DNA of 64,000 bases from Burkholderia sp. Leaf177 (GCF_001424345.1 NZ_LMPF01000026.1:270685-334684), one strand, 5' to 3'; counted from the first letter of the stretch, positions 8,311 through 18,745 are shown. The notes: a model not told the origin generated them from the letters alone. Translations and numbers: made by a program.

Positions 8311-11300
8311 ATGAACATCTCCAAGTTTTTTATCGACCGCCCGATTTTCGCGGGCGTGTTGTCGATGATCATCCTCCTTGCCGGGGTGATCGCCATGTTC
8401 AACTTGCCGATCTCCGAATATCCGGAGGTCGTGCCGCCATCGGTGATTGTGAACGCGCAATATCCGGGCGCCAATCCGAAGGTGATAGCAGAGACGGTCG
8501 CGTCACCGCTCGAAGAGCAGATCAATGGCGTTGAGAACATGCTGTACATGCAGTCGCAGGCGAATAGCGACGGCAAGCTGACGCTGACGGTCACCTTCAA
8601 GCTCGGCATGGACCCGGACAAAGCGCAGCAACTCGTGCAGAACCGCGTATCGCAAGCGTTGCCGCGTTTGCCCGAAGACGTGACGCGTCTTGGCGTGACG
8701 ACCATCAAGTCGTCGCCCACGCTTACGATGGTCGTGCACCTGATCTCCCCGAATGACCGCTATGAGGGCACCTATCTTCGCAACTATGCGCTGATTAACG
8801 TCAAGGACCGGCTCGAACGGATTCAAGGTGTCGGGCAGGTCGATTTGTGGGGCGCGGGTGACTACTCCATGCGTGTATGGCTCGACCCGTTGAAGGTCGC
8901 GCAACGCAACATGACCGCTACCGACGTAGTCAACGCAATCCGCGAACAGAACGTGCAAGTCGCGGCAGGCGTGATCGGATCGTCGCCGACCTTGCCCGGC
9001 GTTCCGCTGCAATTGAACGTCAATACGCAAGGACGCTTGCAGACCGAAGCGGAATTCCGTGACATCGTGTTGAAGACTGCTCCCGATGGTGCCGTTACGC
9101 ATTTGCGCGATGTCGCGCGCGTGGAGCTTGCCGCATCGGACTATGCACGCCGGTCCTTGCTCAACAACAAGTCTGCAGTTGCACTAACGATCTTCCAGCA
9201 ACCGGGCGCAAATTCGCTGCAAATTTCCGACGAAGTGCGCAAGACCATGAAGGAGCTTCAAGTCGATATGCCTCCGGGCGTGAAGTACGACATAGTTTAT
9301 GACCCGACGCAGTTCGTGCGATCGAGTATCGATGCGGTGATTCATACGCTGCTGGAAGCCATTTCGCTGGTCGTGCTGGTCGTGATCGTTTTCCTGCAGA
9401 CATGGCGTGCGTCGATCATTCCGTTGCTTGCAGTGCCTGTGTCGATTGTCGGGACCTTTTCCCTGCTGCTCGCATTCGGATTCTCGATCAATGCGTTGTC
9501 GCTGTTCGGCATGGTGCTTGCCATCGGCATTGTGGTCGATGATGCAATCGTGGTCGTGGAAAACGTCGAGCGCAACATCTCTTCCGGTTTGTCAGCGCGT
9601 GACGCCACGTATCAGGCCATGCAGGAGGTAAGCGGGCCGATCATCGCGATTGCGTTGACGCTGGTCGCGGTGTTCGTGCCGCTTGCGTTCATGTCGGGCC
9701 TGACGGGTCAGTTCTACAAACAGTTCGCAATGACCATCGCGATCTCCACGGTAATCTCGGCCTTCAACTCGCTGACTCTGTCACCGGCATTGGCTGCACT
9801 TTTGCTGAAGGGACACGATCAACCCAAGGACTGGCTCACGCGCGGCATGGACCGCGTTTTCGGTGGTTTCTTCCGCCTGTTCAACAAGGTCTTTCATCGC
9901 GGTTCGGAGAGTTATAGCAGGGGCGTGTCCACTATCGTGAATCGCAAGGCGCTGATCCTCGGCATCTATGCAGTGTTGCTCGGGGGCGCAGTGCTCATGG
10001 GCAAGATCGTTCCGGGTGGTTTTGTGCCCGCGCAGGACAAACAATATCTCGTGGGTATCGTCCAGTTGCCTAACGGGGCATCGCTTGATCGCACGGAACA
10101 AATCGTTCGGCAGATGGGCGAGATCAGCAAGGATGTGCCGGGCGCGATTTCGGCTGTGCAATTTCCCGGCTTGTCGATCAACGGCTTCACCAACTCATCG
10201 AGCGCAGCCGTCATTTTCTTCGGCTTGACGCCTTTCGACGAACGCAAGTCGAGCTCGATCACGGCCGCCAATGTCGCGGCTGAACTCAACAAGCGCTTCT
10301 CGACCATCAAGGGCGCATTCATTGCGGTGTTTCCGCCGCCGCCGGTGCTTGGACTCGGAACGTTGGGCGGTTTCAAGTTACAGATCGAGGATCATCAAGC
10401 ACTGGGCTATTCCGCCTTGAACGATGCAACGCAGGCGTTCATCAAACGTGCAGCACAGACGCCGGAACTCGGGCCATCGTTTTCCAGCTATCAGATCAAC
10501 GTGCCGCAACTCAACGTCGATCTGGATCGTGTGAAGGCGAAGCAACTGGGTGTATCGGTCACCGATGTATTCAGCACCATGCAGGTGTATCTCGGATCGT
10601 TTTACGTGAACGACTTCAACAAGTTCGGACGCGTGTATCAAGTGCGTGTGCAGGCGGATGCGCCATTCCGGTCGAGCGCGGAAGACATCGGTTTGCTGAA
10701 GACGCGCAACGCAAATGGCGACATGGTGCCGCTGTCATCGCTCGTGAAGGTGACGCCGACGTTCGGTCCGGAAATGGTCGTGCGTTACAACGGCTATACC
10801 GCCGCCGATATCAACGGCGGTCCTGCTCCCGGGTATTCGTCAGGCCAGGCGCAAGCTGCAATTGCGCGTATTGCCGCCGAAACGCTGCCGCGCGGGTTCA
10901 AGTTCGAATGGACGGACCTCACGTATCAGCAGGAACTGGCCGGCAACGCGGCGCTTGTGGTATTCCCGATCAGCGTGCTGCTCGTGTATCTCGTGCTCGC
11001 TGCGTTGTATGAAAGCCTGACCTTGCCGCTCGCCGTGATCCTGATTGTCCCGATGAGCATTTTCTCCGCGCTGCTCGGCGTCTGGCTCACGCATGGCGAC
11101 AACAACATCTTCACGCAGATCGGTTTGATGGTGCTCGTAGGGCTGTCGGCGAAGAACGCAATTTTGATTGTGGAGTTTGCGAGGGAGCTTGAAATGCAGG
11201 GGCGCACGATCATCGAGGCGGCAATCGAAGCAAGCCGTTTGCGGCTCAGGCCCATCCTGATGACGTCGATTGCTTTCATCATGGGCGTGGTGCCGCTGGT

Positions 11301-11505
11301 GATCTCTTCGGGTGCGGGTTCGGAGATGCGCCGCGCGATGGGTATCGCCGTTTTCTTCGGCATGCTTGGCGTTACCTTGTTCGGCCTTTTGCTCACGCCG
11401 GTGTTCTACGTTGTATTGCGCAAGCTCGCGGGCAACGAACACGTGGTGGACAAACACGGTAAGCATCCGCACATGCGCGGTATCGACGCTTCAGTGGAGG
11501 CCTGA
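8311..11505 (+). CDS. ceoB: RND multidrug efflux transporter, CeoB/BpeF-like
   Basis: A 1064-residue inner-membrane pump of the HAE1 branch of the RND superfamily, with full-length architecture: an N-terminal helix (FFIDRPIFAGVLSMIILLAG), two large periplasmic loops and twelve membrane helices. The proton-relay helix reads GIVVDDAIVVVENVERN with the paired Asp residues. The position before an outer-membrane lipoprotein and after an adaptor identifies the CeoAB-OpcM/BpeEF-OprC type, known to export chloramphenicol, trimethoprim and fluoroquinolones. The drug range here is inference. Confidence 0.95.
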   Translation: MNISKFFIDRPIFAGVLSMIILLAGVIAMFNLPISEYPEVVPPSVIVNAQYPGANPKVIAETVASPLEEQINGVENMLYMQSQANSDGKLTLTVTFKLGMDPDKAQQLVQNRVSQALPRLPEDVTRLGVTTIKSSPTLTMVVHLISPNDRYEGTYLRNYALINVKDRLERIQGVGQVDLWGAGDYSMRVWLDPLKVAQRNMTATDVVNAIREQNVQVAAGVIGSSPTLPGVPLQLNVNTQGRLQTEAEFRDIVLKTAPDGAVTHLRDVARVELAASDYARRSLLNNKSAVALTIFQQPGANSLQISDEVRKTMKELQVDMPPGVKYDIVYDPTQFVRSSIDAVIHTLLEAISLVVLVVIVFLQTWRASIIPLLAVPVSIVGTFSLLLAFGFSINALSLFGMVLAIGIVVDDAIVVVENVERNISSGLSARDATYQAMQEVSGPIIAIALTLVAVFVPLAFMSGLTGQFYKQFAMTIAISTVISAFNSLTLSPALAALLLKGHDQPKDWLTRGMDRVFGGFFRLFNKVFHRGSESYSRGVSTIVNRKALILGIYAVLLGGAVLMGKIVPGGFVPAQDKQYLVGIVQLPNGASLDRTEQIVRQMGEISKDVPGAISAVQFPGLSINGFTNSSSAAVIFFGLTPFDERKSSSITAANVAAELNKRFSTIKGAFIAVFPPPPVLGLGTLGGFKLQIEDHQALGYSALNDATQAFIKRAAQTPELGPSFSSYQINVPQLNVDLDRVKAKQLGVSVTDVFSTMQVYLGSFYVNDFNKFGRVYQVRVQADAPFRSSAEDIGLLKTRNANGDMVPLSSLVKVTPTFGPEMVVRYNGYTAADINGGPAPGYSSGQAQAAIARIAAETLPRGFKFEWTDLTYQQELAGNAALVVFPISVLLVYLVLAALYESLTLPLAVILIVPMSIFSALLGVWLTHGDNNIFTQIGLMVLVGLSAKNAILIVEFARELEMQGRTIIEAAIEASRLRLRPILMTSIAFIMGVVPLVISSGAGSEMRRAMGIAVFFGMLGVTLFGLLLTPVFYVVLRKLAGNEHVVDKHGKHPHMRGIDASVEA

Positions 11506-11509
11506 AAAA

Positions 11510-12991
11510 ATGATGAATAACACGCTGGGACTTACAGGCTTGCTGGCCGCGCTGATGATTCTCTCCGGCTGCTCGCTTGCACCCGATTACGAAAAGCCGA
11601 ACGTGAATGCGCCGGAGGCGTTCAAGGAGACGCCTTTGAGTACCGCTGAATCTGGCACGTGGAAGACGGCGCAGCCATCCGATCAGGTTGCACGCGGTCA
11701 GTGGTGGAGCATTTTCGACGACAGCACTTTGAACGATCTGGAACAGCAAGCGCTCGACGCAAACCAGAATCTCAAGGCGGCAGTGGCACGGGTCAAGGAG
11801 TCGCGCGCCATTCAGCAAACGGCGCGTGCGGGCTTGTTTCCGACTATCGATGCAGGCTTCGGCCCGACGCGCGAGAAAGTCACGCCGGCGTCGCTGCTGC
11901 AACCGGATGGCGTGAATGTGCCGTCGCAAACACTGTGGCGCGCGCAAGCGACCGCGTCTTATGAGGTGGATCTCTTCGGACGTGTTTCCGACTCGGTCAA
12001 GGCGGCGAGCGCGGACTCGCAGCAAAGTGAAGCGTTGCTGCGGTCCGTGCAACTCGCATTGCAGGCTGATGTGGCGCAAAACTACTTCAACCTGCGCGAG
12101 CTGGATTCGGAACTCGATGTCTACACGCGCACGGTTTCCTTGCGCGAACAGACGCTCGCATTAGTGCAGCATCGCTTCAATGAAGGCGATATCAGCGAGC
12201 TCGATGTAGCTCGCGCGAAGTCCGAACTTGCAACAGCGCGTTCGGACGCCATGACCGCGCAACGTTTGCGTGCGTCGTCGGAGCATAGCCTTGCAGTCTT
12301 GCTCGGCAAAGCGCCCGCGCAGTTTTCAATGACTGCGAATCCGCTCGTGCCTGTGCAGATTCGTGTGCCGCCCAGCTTGCCTTCTTCGTTGCTGGAACGC
12401 AGGCCGGATATTGCCGCAGCAGAACGCGCCATGGCCGCGGCGAATGCGCGGATTGGCGTGGCGAAGTCGGCTTATTTTCCATCGCTCAACCTGACCGCCG
12501 CGGCCGGCGTTGAGTCGGCGACCTTGGGCGATCTCTTCAAATGGTCGAGTCGCGCGTTCATTCTTGGACCGCTGGTAGGTACGGCCCTCACTGTGCCGAT
12601 TTTCGATGGTGGCCGCCGCAAGGGTAATCTAGCGAACGCTCGCGCTGTGTTCGAAGAGGATGCGGCTAATTACCGGCAGCAAGTGCTGGTCGCTTTCCAG
12701 GAAGTCGAGGACAACCTCTCGGACTTGCGGATTCTGGAAGACCAGACGCGCACGGAAGCAGAGGCGGTAAGTGCATCGAATCGTGCTGCGAGCCTTTCGA
12801 GAACGCAATATAAGGAGGGCGCGGTGAATTACCTCGACGTGATCGATGCCGAACGCACCGCGCTGCAATCGCAACGTGCGGCCGTGCAGCTTTCCGGCGT
12901 GCAAGCCGTGGCAACGGTGAACTTGATCAGGGCGCTAGGAGGCGGCTGGGGCGATGCTCCCGCCGCGGATGCAAGCATCGCGCAACGTTAG
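11510..12991 (+). CDS. opcM: outer-membrane efflux lipoprotein, OpcM/OprC-like
   Basis: A 493-residue NodT-type TolC-family lipoprotein. The signal peptide ends in the lipobox LSGC with C21 as lipidation site. Two outer-membrane efflux repeats follow, with typical features: SLAPDYEKPNV at the N-terminus, long coiled-coil segments, RRPDIAAAERAMAAANARIGVAKSAYFP-type core (residues around 300-330, cited here as two pieces RRPDIAAAER and ARIGVAKSAYFP), and a C-terminal YKEGAVNYLDVIDAE. It starts 4 bp after the pump stop, with GTGGAGG at 11494-11500 as ribosome-binding site and two successive ATG codons (11510, 11513). It completes the tripartite efflux complex. Confidence 0.93.
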   Translation: MMNNTLGLTGLLAALMILSGCSLAPDYEKPNVNAPEAFKETPLSTAESGTWKTAQPSDQVARGQWWSIFDDSTLNDLEQQALDANQNLKAAVARVKESRAIQQTARAGLFPTIDAGFGPTREKVTPASLLQPDGVNVPSQTLWRAQATASYEVDLFGRVSDSVKAASADSQQSEALLRSVQLALQADVAQNYFNLRELDSELDVYTRTVSLREQTLALVQHRFNEGDISELDVARAKSELATARSDAMTAQRLRASSEHSLAVLLGKAPAQFSMTANPLVPVQIRVPPSLPSSLLERRPDIAAAERAMAAANARIGVAKSAYFPSLNLTAAAGVESATLGDLFKWSSRAFILGPLVGTALTVPIFDGGRRKGNLANARAVFEEDAANYRQQVLVAFQEVEDNLSDLRILEDQTRTEAEAVSASNRAASLSRTQYKEGAVNYLDVIDAERTALQSQRAAVQLSGVQAVATVNLIRALGGGWGDAPAADASIAQR

Positions 12992-12997
12992 CCACGC

Positions 12998-13030
12998 ATG
13001 CATGGCGGCTTGAGTGTCACCGCCATGCAT
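12998..13030. terminator. bidirectional hairpin between convergent genes
   Basis: An 11-bp perfect inverted repeat (12998-13008 with 13020-13030) fills the 45-bp gap between the convergent opcM-like and beta-propeller genes. Neither side has a long T-run, so it may act as a weak or factor-assisted terminator or protect both mRNA ends. Confidence 0.6.
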
Positions 13031-13036
13031 TGGCTC

Positions 13037-14212
13037 TCAGGTGCCGGTCAAACCTTGCAGGCTGATCTTCGTTTGCGTATTCGCCGGCTGTTCACCCAGC
13101 TTGGTGAGCGCGCCGTTCGCGCCGATGGAATACGCGACAATCTTGTCATCGCCTGCGAAGTCCTGATAGAGAAATTTACCGTCGGGGCTGATCCACGAAT
13201 CGTTGGCAAAACTGGACGTTGTCGTTAACACCGCCGGTTCGGTTGCGGCCGACGCGTTAGCCAATGAAAGCTTGCCGTCGCCATCGAGCGAGAACAACGA
13301 AACCGCGCCGCTGCCGCTGCTCACGTACACAAACTTGTTGTCGGGCGTAATTGCAATCCAGCACGGCGCGGCCTGGCCCGTCACCGCGACGGGCCCGCTG
13401 ACAGGCGTAAAGCGGCCGTTGCTCGCGAATGAATAAGAGCTCGCCGTGCCGCCGGCGGCATCGCTTGTTGCATAGATGCTCGACTGCGCACCACGCCCGA
13501 AGATTCCACCGAACGGTCCTACACCTACCGAGGTTGAACTTACCACTTGGCCCAGCGTTCCATCGGCATTGATTGGATAAGCGAGCAGCGCATTAGCAGG
13601 TTGAACGGGTGTTAGCGTCTTAAGGAATCCGTTCACGACCACGAATTTGCCGTCGGGGCTGACGCTGACTTCGGTTGGAAGTGCATCTTGCTGGACGACG
13701 GGATAGGTTCCTACTGATGTCAGCTTGCCATCCGACCCAACCTTGTACGCGCCAAGCTCATTCACGCCTTGCTGATGCGTGACGTAAAGCACTTTGTTGG
13801 CAAACGCGAGTGACGTAGGCCGCGTGCCATTGGTTGGCGAAGTCGCAAGAAGCGTTAGCGTGCCCGATGTCGTATCAATAGAGAATGTGCTCACGGTATT
13901 GTCGCCGGCATTGGCCACGAATAGCCGCGTGCCATCTGTGCTGACAATGACACTGTGATTGCTCGTCAGCGCATCGGGCGCGACGATATTGCCCATGAAA
14001 TAGTTGACCCCGTTCGTGCCCTTGCCTCCGGTAAGCACGGTGGCTTGCTTTGTCAACGTGCCATCGGCGTTGCGGATGAAATGCACGACCGCATTCGCGG
14101 AATCGTTCGTCTGGGCGAAAAGCTGCGACACGGTAGGCGCCGAATCGTTGCCGCCGCCGCACGCAGCAACGAGCGTCACGACGCCAGTTGCCATTGTCAG
14201 TTTCTTGAACAC
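13037..14212 (-). CDS. beta-propeller lipoprotein (YncE/lactonase-like)
   Basis: A 391-residue exported protein. A short signal peptide ends in LVAAC with C18 as lipidation site, followed by a Gly/Asn-rich spacer. The rest consists of repeated blades with the recurring pattern SPDGKFVVV, TPDNKFVYV and SPDGKFLYQ, plus short strands ending in the Ser/Thr-rich turns of seven-bladed propellers of the 6-phosphogluconolactonase/YncE group. Enzymatic function is uncertain; many lipid-anchored relatives have none known. The start is GTG at 14212, with a GAGGGGG ribosome-binding site just upstream on the minus strand. Confidence 0.82.
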   Translation of the reverse strand: MFKKLTMATGVVTLVAACGGGNDSAPTVSQLFAQTNDSANAVVHFIRNADGTLTKQATVLTGGKGTNGVNYFMGNIVAPDALTSNHSVIVSTDGTRLFVANAGDNTVSTFSIDTTSGTLTLLATSPTNGTRPTSLAFANKVLYVTHQQGVNELGAYKVGSDGKLTSVGTYPVVQQDALPTEVSVSPDGKFVVVNGFLKTLTPVQPANALLAYPINADGTLGQVVSSTSVGVGPFGGIFGRGAQSSIYATSDAAGGTASSYSFASNGRFTPVSGPVAVTGQAAPCWIAITPDNKFVYVSSGSGAVSLFSLDGDGKLSLANASAATEPAVLTTTSSFANDSWISPDGKFLYQDFAGDDKIVAYSIGANGALTKLGEQPANTQTKISLQGLTGT

Positions 14213-14534
14213 AGATACCCCCTCGTACTTTGCCGGTTGAATTCACATCCAAGATCCGGCGAGTTACCTGGCCGAACTGGACGTGTTCGATCACGCCATA
14301 AAAGGCGCGTCAGACCGTAGTTCGCTGTGTCGATAAAACCGGTTACAGTCGCGACACTATTTATCCGCTAATGCAAACGTCCGTGGAAAGAATAGAATCT
14401 GCTCGCATGAAAATATTCAGCTTGCTGTAACCGCTTAGCTCAAATGGTCGAACTAGCGAGTTACGCCCTTGGAACCGGACACAGGGCAGCCTGACAATTC
14501 ATTTACTGATGCCTTCCGAGAAGCGAGTGCAAAC
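14213..14534. other. divergent intergenic region
   Basis: About 320 bp between the beta-propeller gene (minus) and the Cys-cluster gene (plus). It is expected to hold both promoters; a TTACAG and a CTATTT near 14345-14372 are weak candidates. No further structure seen. Confidence 0.4.
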
Positions 14535-15308
14535 ATGGATATCAATTTCGAATGCACCATGTGCGGCAAATGCTGTCATGACCTCAAGCTGCCGCTAAGT
14601 GTCGGTGAAGCATTGCTCTGGCTCGAGCGCGGCGGTGACGTTCAGTTTCTGTGCGAAGCGGTTCCATGGCCCGACGAACCCGCCGAAGACAACCTGCTTG
14701 CGCAGCACAAGCGCCGTAGGTCGTTCGCTGCATCGAGTGGCGAGTTGCCTGCACGGATTGTGGTTGTCATCGCTGCCGCGTTCGAAGGTGCGTGTCCGCA
14801 TTTGCTGCCCAATCTGAGCTGCGGCGTGTACGAAGATCGCCCGACTGTCTGCCGGATTTATCCGGCGGAGGTGAATCCGTTTATCGAGTTGAATCCGCAA
14901 GAGAAGGCGTGTCCGCCGGAAGCGTGGTCGCCGGACAAGCCGCTTTTGATGCGCGCGCATAGAATCGTGGATGTGCAGACGGCGGCGCTCATTAGTAAAT
15001 CACGTTCCGCCGATGCCACCGATACCGGCGCCAAAGCGCTTGCTTGCAAGCATCTGGGAATCGATACAGCGGCGCTTGCCAATGAAGGCCTGGCGATTTA
15101 TTCGCCGCTGCGCGAACGGTCGATTGCCGCGTTGAAGTCTGCGCGGGAGGCTTGCGACAGCAGTGATTTTGTGTCGGAGTGGAAGGTGGCATCGAACCGG
15201 AGAGAGACGGTCGAGACGCTTGCTTCCATCGGGGCGCTAGGCGTGTTCTGCACTGCGCAAAACGCCGCGTCATTTCAATATCTCGGGTTCTTTCCCGAGT
15301 CAGTCTAA
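14535..15308 (+). CDS. YkgJ-family cysteine-cluster protein
   Basis: A 257-residue protein with the CxxCxxxCC cluster at residues 7-14 (ECTMCGKCC), followed by further Cys in CPHLLPNLSCGVYEDRPTVC (split: ACPHLLPN and SCGVYEDRPTVC), which together define the YkgJ/CxxCxxCC (UPF0153) family that probably binds zinc or iron. The remainder is a 120-residue extension with no recognised domain. There is no signal peptide, so it is cytoplasmic. ATG at 14535 places the cluster at the very N-terminus, as usual in the family; an in-frame TTG at 14469 would add 22 residues and has no ribosome-binding site. It ends 13 bp from the convergent MFS gene. Confidence 0.78.
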   Translation: MDINFECTMCGKCCHDLKLPLSVGEALLWLERGGDVQFLCEAVPWPDEPAEDNLLAQHKRRRSFAASSGELPARIVVVIAAAFEGACPHLLPNLSCGVYEDRPTVCRIYPAEVNPFIELNPQEKACPPEAWSPDKPLLMRAHRIVDVQTAALISKSRSADATDTGAKALACKHLGIDTAALANEGLAIYSPLRERSIAALKSAREACDSSDFVSEWKVASNRRETVETLASIGALGVFCTAQNAASFQYLGFFPESV

Positions 15309-15321
15309 AGCTCGTTAAGCG

Positions 15322-16851
15322 TCAGGATGCAGGCCGTTTCACCGTAAGCCGCGCTTCTAGAAAAAATACGGCGCTAAGAGCGCTGGCTAAAGCAAGCAAA
15401 GCCGCTAAACTCACGACAACCCGATATCCCGCCACGAACGACTCATCGATTGCGCGCATGACTTTCGCGTCTGAACTCGTGGCTGCAGCAAGCAATGGAC
15501 GTTGTTGATCGACCTGTTGAACCTGCATTTGAGAAAGACCTAACGGTTCGAGGCGTGTACTAAGAGAGCGATTGAAGACTGCAGAGAGGATCAGGCCGAA
15601 GAGCGCGACAGCGATCAAACCGGCAACACGCGACACTGCGTTGTTCACACCGGACGCCACGCCCGACTGATTTTCGGGCGCCGCGTTCATGACCGACGTA
15701 GTCAAGGGCGCCACGCAGATTGCCATGCCCAAACCGAGAATGACGAGAGGCGCAAAAAACGTCGCCCAATAAGACCCGCCTATTCCCGGCCACGCGAGCA
15801 GTCCGAATCCAGCCGCCACGATCAGCGACCCGATTGTCAGCGGGCCCTTCGATCCATGCCGCGCGATCAATCCACCCGACCAGCGCGAAAGCAGGAAGAT
15901 GATAAGGATAAGTGGTAAAAGGGCGGCGCCTGCTTGCGTCGCCGAATAATGCTGGACCTGAATCAGATTGAGCGGAAGAAAATAAAGAACTCCCCCGAGG
16001 CCCGCATATAAAAAAAGCGTGATCAGGTTCGCGCCGCTAAACGTTCGCGACTTGAACAGTGCCAGGGGCACCATCGGCGATGCGGACCGCGCCTCCACCA
16101 GGATGAATCCCGCAAGCGCAGCTACGCCGCCCATCGCGGCAACGAGCACACTCGTCCCGCCATTCGCGCCCTCGATCAACGCATAGGTGATACCGCCTAA
16201 TCCTGCACATGCAAGCAGTGCGCCGGGCCAGTCGAGCCGGCTGGAAATCAACGTGTTCCGGCTTTCGTTCACGTACCGTATCGTCATCCATATGACGAGC
16301 GCCGCGAGTGGCACGTTGATGAAAAACACCGCGCGCCATGAGATGTGCTCGACGAGCCATCCGCCGAGGACCGGGCCGATTGCCGCCGTGATGGCGGTGA
16401 ATCCCGACCACGTTCCGATTGCGCGGCCGCGTTGCGCAGAAGGATAAGCCGCGCTGATAAGAGAAAGACTGCCCGGCACGAGGAAGGCGGCGCCTATACC
16501 CTGGACGCCGCGGGCAAGGATCAGTGCATCGACAGACCCGACAAGGCCGCACCACGCAGATCCGGCGGCGAACAGTAAGACGCCCATCAGGAAAATTTTT
16601 CTTCGGCCGTAGATATCGCCCATGGACCCACCGACCAGCAGCAATGACGACAAGGAAAGCGCATAGGCCTCGACAACCCATTGCAGGTTGCTCGCGCTTG
16701 CACGCAGCGCGCTTTGCAGCGCGGGCAGCGCGACGTTGACGATCGTTCCGTCGATAAACGCCATGCTCGAACCGAGGATCGCGACGATAAGCACGGCCAG
16801 GTTGCCGGCGGTTTCGCGCGGTGGATTGGGTGGAGCGCTTGCTGCTGCCAT
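15322..16851 (-). CDS. DHA2-family MFS drug exporter (EmrB/QacA-like)
   Basis: A 509-residue integral membrane protein with 14 predicted helices, the count typical of the DHA2 (EmrB/QacA) branch. Visible signatures are SSMAFIDGTIVNVALPALQ in helix 1 (motif D1), GSMGDIYGRRKIF (motif A, loop 2-3), ARGVQGIGAAFLVPGSLSLI and GPVLGGWLVEHISWRAVFFIN (split by the helix-5 motif C, GPVLGG). It is expected to export drugs or metabolites with protons. No membrane-fusion partner or regulator lies next to it. It is convergent with the Cys-cluster gene. Confidence 0.9.
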   Translation of the reverse strand: MAAASAPPNPPRETAGNLAVLIVAILGSSMAFIDGTIVNVALPALQSALRASASNLQWVVEAYALSLSSLLLVGGSMGDIYGRRKIFLMGVLLFAAGSAWCGLVGSVDALILARGVQGIGAAFLVPGSLSLISAAYPSAQRGRAIGTWSGFTAITAAIGPVLGGWLVEHISWRAVFFINVPLAALVIWMTIRYVNESRNTLISSRLDWPGALLACAGLGGITYALIEGANGGTSVLVAAMGGVAALAGFILVEARSASPMVPLALFKSRTFSGANLITLFLYAGLGGVLYFLPLNLIQVQHYSATQAGAALLPLILIIFLLSRWSGGLIARHGSKGPLTIGSLIVAAGFGLLAWPGIGGSYWATFFAPLVILGLGMAICVAPLTTSVMNAAPENQSGVASGVNNAVSRVAGLIAVALFGLILSAVFNRSLSTRLEPLGLSQMQVQQVDQQRPLLAAATSSDAKVMRAIDESFVAGYRVVVSLAALLALASALSAVFFLEARLTVKRPAS

Positions 16852-17198
16852 CGGCTTGTCTCTGGTTCAAGGTGAACGCGTCGGCGCCCTCGAGGAAGCC
16901 ATACCGGTCGTGGCGATTATATTTTTATTTGCGGTGGTGCGGTTGTTGCCGCCGTTATGTTGCCTCCCGGACGCGCGCAGGAACTGCTGCGGCGGCGCTA
17001 GCTCGATGATCGTACCTTGCTGTAAATCCCTTGGCGGTGCTCGTGTGAATGCCCAACTCCTTCTAAAACACGCCCGAAGTATTTCGCGGCAACAACGCAA
17101 AGAACAGAAAAAACAGCAAGCAAGCGTCGTGCAGTCAAAAAAATTGCTTCACGAGGAAGGTGACAATGAATGCAGTTCAGTGCAATCAGGAGCTTCTC

Positions 17199-18677
17199 AT
17201 GATGCTGGGTCATCCGCTACTTTTCAAATCGCTGTGTTATGTCGACGGCCGCTGGATTCATAGCGACAGCGCGTCGACAGTCGCGGTGCAGAACCCCGCA
17301 GATCAGGAAGTGATCGGTCATGTTCCCATGCTCGACCGTCCGCAGATCGAAGGCGCTATAAGTGCGGCGCAACGCGCTTTCGATTCATGGCGATGGGTCC
17401 CGCAAGAGCGCCGCAGCGCAATCCTGCTGCGCTGGCATGAACTGATCTTGCGTCACCAAAACGACTTGGCCGGCATTCTTTCGCTGGAGCAGGGCAAGCC
17501 GCTGGCGGAATCGAAGGGAGAAATCGCTTATGCCGCGAGCTTCGTGGAATGGTATGCAAACGATGCCAAGCGTCTCGCCGGCCGCACGATTCCATCGCAC
17601 ATAAATGGCGCATTCCTCGGCACGGTCATGGAGCCGGTCGGCGTGGCGGCGTTGATCACGCCATGGAATTTTCCGGTCGCGATGATCACGCGCAAGGCCG
17701 CCGCCGCGCTTGCCGGGGGATGCACGGTGATCGTCAAGCCCGCGCACGAAACGCCTTTCTCCGCGCTGGCGCTCGCGCAACTTGCGGAAGAAGCGGGTTT
17801 CCCGGCAGGCGTTTTCAACGTCGTGCTGGGCGATCCGCAAATGGCGATGGATACCCTGGTGCGCGATGTCCGCGTGCGCGCCGTCAGCTTCACTGGATCA
17901 ACGCGCGTCGGCGGTCTTGTCGCGCGTGCGGTCGCCGAATCCGGCATCAAGAAACTGGCGCTGGAACTCGGCGGCAACGCGCCGTTCATCGTGACGGAGA
18001 ATGCGGATTTGGATGATGCAGTGCGTGTTGCGATTGGTGCGAAGTTCCAGGCATCCGGGCAGGACTGTTGTGCGGCAAATCGCATATTCGTGGCCGCGCC
18101 GCTGTATGAACGCTTCGTTGAACAATACAGCCGGGCGGTGCGTGCGCTGAAGGTCGGTGCGGCGTTCGATGAAGACGTGGACGTCGGTCCGCTCATGCAC
18201 CAGGCGGCTTTTAATGCCACCGTTGCACGCGTAGCCGACGCCTTATCCAGAGGCGCACGCTTGACCGCGGGCGGACGGGCGCATGCGCGGGGCGGCTGGT
18301 TCTACGAGCCCACGGTCATCGCCGACGCGGCGGCCGGAATGCGTATTTACGACGAAGAAAACTTCGCACCGATATCGGCGGTCTGTTCATTCGAGACGAT
18401 CGATGAAGTCGTGGCGAAGGCCAATGATACGGAGCATGGACTGACCGCTTACATCTGTGCAACGCGCATGGACACCATTTTCCAACTGGTGCGGCGGCTC
18501 GACTTTGCGATGGTCTCGGTCAACGGAGTGAAGTTCACGGGCGCTCCGGTTCCGTTTGGCGGCATGAAGGCGTCGGGACTCGGGCGCGAAGGTGGCGCCG
18601 AAGGTTTCGAGCCGTTCGTTGAAACCAAGTATTTTTGTCTGGGCAACCTCGGCATTCCTGTGACCGCGGAGGCGTAG
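17199..18677 (+). CDS. NAD(P)-dependent aldehyde dehydrogenase, GabD-like
   Basis: A 492-residue enzyme strongly resembling succinate-semialdehyde dehydrogenase: LEQGKPLAESKGEIAYAASF (early helix), FTGSTRVGG (cofactor fold), LELGGNAPF with the general-base Glu, and GQDCCAANR with the catalytic Cys in the GQxC position. It oxidises an aldehyde to the acid in the cytoplasm. ATG at 17199 (AGGAG at 17188-17192) fits the family length; ATG at 17166, behind GAGGAAGG, would add 11 residues and is also possible. The next gene is a class III aminotransferase 68 bp downstream, so the pair probably converts an amine to an aldehyde and then to an acid (for example GABA or putrescine catabolism). Confidence 0.85.
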   Translation: MMLGHPLLFKSLCYVDGRWIHSDSASTVAVQNPADQEVIGHVPMLDRPQIEGAISAAQRAFDSWRWVPQERRSAILLRWHELILRHQNDLAGILSLEQGKPLAESKGEIAYAASFVEWYANDAKRLAGRTIPSHINGAFLGTVMEPVGVAALITPWNFPVAMITRKAAAALAGGCTVIVKPAHETPFSALALAQLAEEAGFPAGVFNVVLGDPQMAMDTLVRDVRVRAVSFTGSTRVGGLVARAVAESGIKKLALELGGNAPFIVTENADLDDAVRVAIGAKFQASGQDCCAANRIFVAAPLYERFVEQYSRAVRALKVGAAFDEDVDVGPLMHQAAFNATVARVADALSRGARLTAGGRAHARGGWFYEPTVIADAAAGMRIYDEENFAPISAVCSFETIDEVVAKANDTEHGLTAYICATRMDTIFQLVRRLDFAMVSVNGVKFTGAPVPFGGMKASGLGREGGAEGFEPFVETKYFCLGNLGIPVTAEA

Positions 18678-18745
18678 GACGCTAATCAGCGCTACAAGAC
18701 CGCCGTTGCTGAGACCCAAACTAATCGATGTAAAAGGAGTCACTC